A DNA stretch of 7,473 nt, from positions 1-7,473 of the forward strand of contig QNEY01000078.1 of NCBI GenBank assembly GCA_003645385.1. The letters run 5' to 3'. Under the pieces are notes generated by a model, which was not told the origin of the DNA, did no database searches, and saw only the letters and a list, made by a program, of their open reading frames with translations. Shown piece after piece: positions 6,634-7,473 of this stretch. A program made the translations under genes and the position numbers. Source of the DNA: Gammaproteobacteria bacterium (GTDB taxonomy: Bacteria > Pseudomonadota > Gammaproteobacteria > Nitrosococcales > Methylophagaceae). Numbering within the stretch: the stretch's first letter is position 1; each line of letters begins with the position of its first letter.

Positions 6634-7107
6634 ATGAAATCCCCAATAGCTTTAGGTATTGTCGCTGTTACCTTGATTAGCGGAGCTGCTGTAGCAAATG
6701 ATTTAATTATTTATCCAGCAAACAACCAGAGTCCTAAACAAATGGAGCAAGATAAATATAGTTGCTATGGCTGGGCGAAAGCGCAAACAGGCTTTGATCC
6801 CATGCTTATGCCAACAACCTCTACTCCACCGCCATCACAACAGAAAAATTCTGGTGGTGTTGCAAAAGGGGCTCTAGGCGGTGCGGCATTGGGCCTTATA
6901 CTTGGTGATAGTGGGGAATCAGCAGTACGTGGTGCGGCGGCAGGTGGCTTGGTAGGTGGGCTGAGACAAGGTTCCGCTAATAAAGCAACAGAACAAAAGA
7001 CCAAAGAGTGGGAGCAGCAGGAAACAAACAAGTACATGAAGTCTCGTAATCTGTACAACCGAGCCTATGGTGCCTGCCTGGAAGGCAAAGGTTATACCGT
7101 TAAATAG
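6634..7107 (+). CDS. Exported glycine-zipper protein
   Basis: This 157-residue protein begins with a cleavable signal peptide (about residues 1-21, probable cut after AVA, before NDLIIYP), so the mature form should be periplasmic or envelope-associated. No lipobox cysteine is present. The middle holds a regular glycine zipper: G75, G79, G83, G87 and G91 recur every four residues, then after a short turn G100, G104 and G108 do the same. This predicts two packed helices that could insert into or stack on membranes. A proline-rich stretch (TPPPSQQ) precedes the zipper and a polar, possibly helical, tail follows. The only two cysteines of the mature protein, C44 and C148, flank the zipper and could form a disulfide. 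A site AAGGAAAG (6622-6629) precedes the ATG. Similar proteins occur widely in proteobacteria without an assigned function. Confidence 0.88.
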   Translation: MKSPIALGIVAVTLISGAAVANDLIIYPANNQSPKQMEQDKYSCYGWAKAQTGFDPMLMPTTSTPPPSQQKNSGGVAKGALGGAALGLILGDSGESAVRGAAAGGLVGGLRQGSANKATEQKTKEWEQQETNKYMKSRNLYNRAYGACLEGKGYTVK

Positions 7108-7186
7108 TCTAAGGGTAACAGAGATGATGGGATTTTAAAGTTTAGTTGGTTCGACATGATTTTCTTCAGTAAATAGCTCTCTATCG

Positions 7187-7473
7187 ATGATAAAAATACT
7201 ATCTATACCATTCTTCTTGCTGGCATTTTCTACAGTAATTCATGCGGATTCTTTATGTGTTGATAAGCAAGTGCGTTTACAAGTTTTGGGTTCTGGTGGC
7301 CCTGAACTAGATGATAAGCGAGCCTCAAGTTCCTATGTGATCTGGATGGATGACAAGGCACTAGTATTGGTTGATTCAGGTGCTGGTAGTAGCCTCAATT
7401 TTGAAAAAGCTGGAGCAAAAATTGAGGAGTTGGAAGCCGTTGTTTTTACGCATTTGCATGTAGACCATAGTGC
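7187..7473 (+). CDS. Exported metallo-beta-lactamase-fold hydrolase, N-terminal part (3' end outside window)
   Basis: An open frame from the ATG at 7187 runs off the right edge after 95 complete codons. It begins with a signal peptide (about residues 1-20, MIKILSIPFFLLAF to IHA, cut before DSLC). The fold is identified by a first strand and turn LQVLGSGGPE, the strand LVLVDSGAG, and the zinc-binding motif HLHVDH at residues 89-94, all in the family's usual order. The LGSGGP start resembles RNase Z and phosphodiesterase-like members, but export makes a tRNA-processing role unlikely. The substrate is unknown. An in-frame TGA at 7157-7159 and no earlier start between it and 7187 fix the ATG. No strong ribosome site is visible, which is unusual compared with the neighbours. 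The 79-nt gap from the glycine-zipper gene shows no clear promoter or terminator. Confidence 0.85.
   Translation, partial: MIKILSIPFFLLAFSTVIHADSLCVDKQVRLQVLGSGGPELDDKRASSSYVIWMDDKALVLVDSGAGSSLNFEKAGAKIEELEAVVFTHLHVDHS

Noticed and set aside
6765..7058. Minus-strand open frame inside the glycine-zipper gene
   Set aside because: Its proline- and alanine-rich translation is the complement of the glycine-zipper codons, not an independent protein.
1..7473. Undescribed defence, mobile or biosynthetic system
   Set aside because: No nuclease, transposase, integrase, toxin-antitoxin, CRISPR or biosynthetic assembly genes are visible; most of the window is recognisable metabolism.

Overview
The window looks like a piece of chromosome from a bacterial methylotroph, most likely a gammaproteobacterium. 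A Methylophaga-like organism is my first guess and a Methylococcales methanotroph the second. The main reason is a gene set for the formyltransferase/hydrolase (Fhc) complex, which bacteria use to oxidise formaldehyde through tetrahydromethanopterin. It sits beside clearly proteobacterial genes: a class I fructose-1,6-bisphosphatase, an AqpZ-type aquaporin and secreted proteins with bacterial signal peptides. The DNA leans towards A/T. The genus is inferred, not shown.

Positions 1-4205 hold four genes on the + strand in the order fhcB (5' end cut off by the window edge), fhcA, fhcD, fhcC. This is the fhcBADC order known from methylotrophs. The genes are tightly packed: a 16-nt gap between B and A, then ATGA start/stop overlaps at A/D and D/C, so they form one translationally coupled operon. 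FhcD moves the formyl group from formyl-tetrahydromethanopterin to the methanofuran-type carrier. FhcA hydrolyses the carrier-bound formyl group to formate. FhcB and FhcC are the companion subunits descended from formylmethanofuran dehydrogenase.

Positions 4206-4316 hold an imperfect palindrome that resembles a dispersed repeat. It is followed by fbp (4317-5327) and, 27 nt later, aqpZ (5355-6047). All read in the same direction. A perfect 12-bp hairpin follows aqpZ and probably marks the end of that transcription unit.

Positions 6132-7473 hold three less characterised genes on the + strand. The first encodes a small conserved cytosolic protein of unknown function. The second encodes an exported glycine-zipper protein. 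The third is the beginning of an exported metallo-beta-lactamase-fold hydrolase, cut off by the right edge. No RNA genes, CRISPR arrays, transposases or phage genes were seen, and no gene-free stretch exceeds about 110 bases. I did not find a convincing undescribed multi-gene system. The best leads are the unknown protein at 6132-6542, the palindrome at 4213-4286 and the linkage of fhc to fbp and aqpZ.
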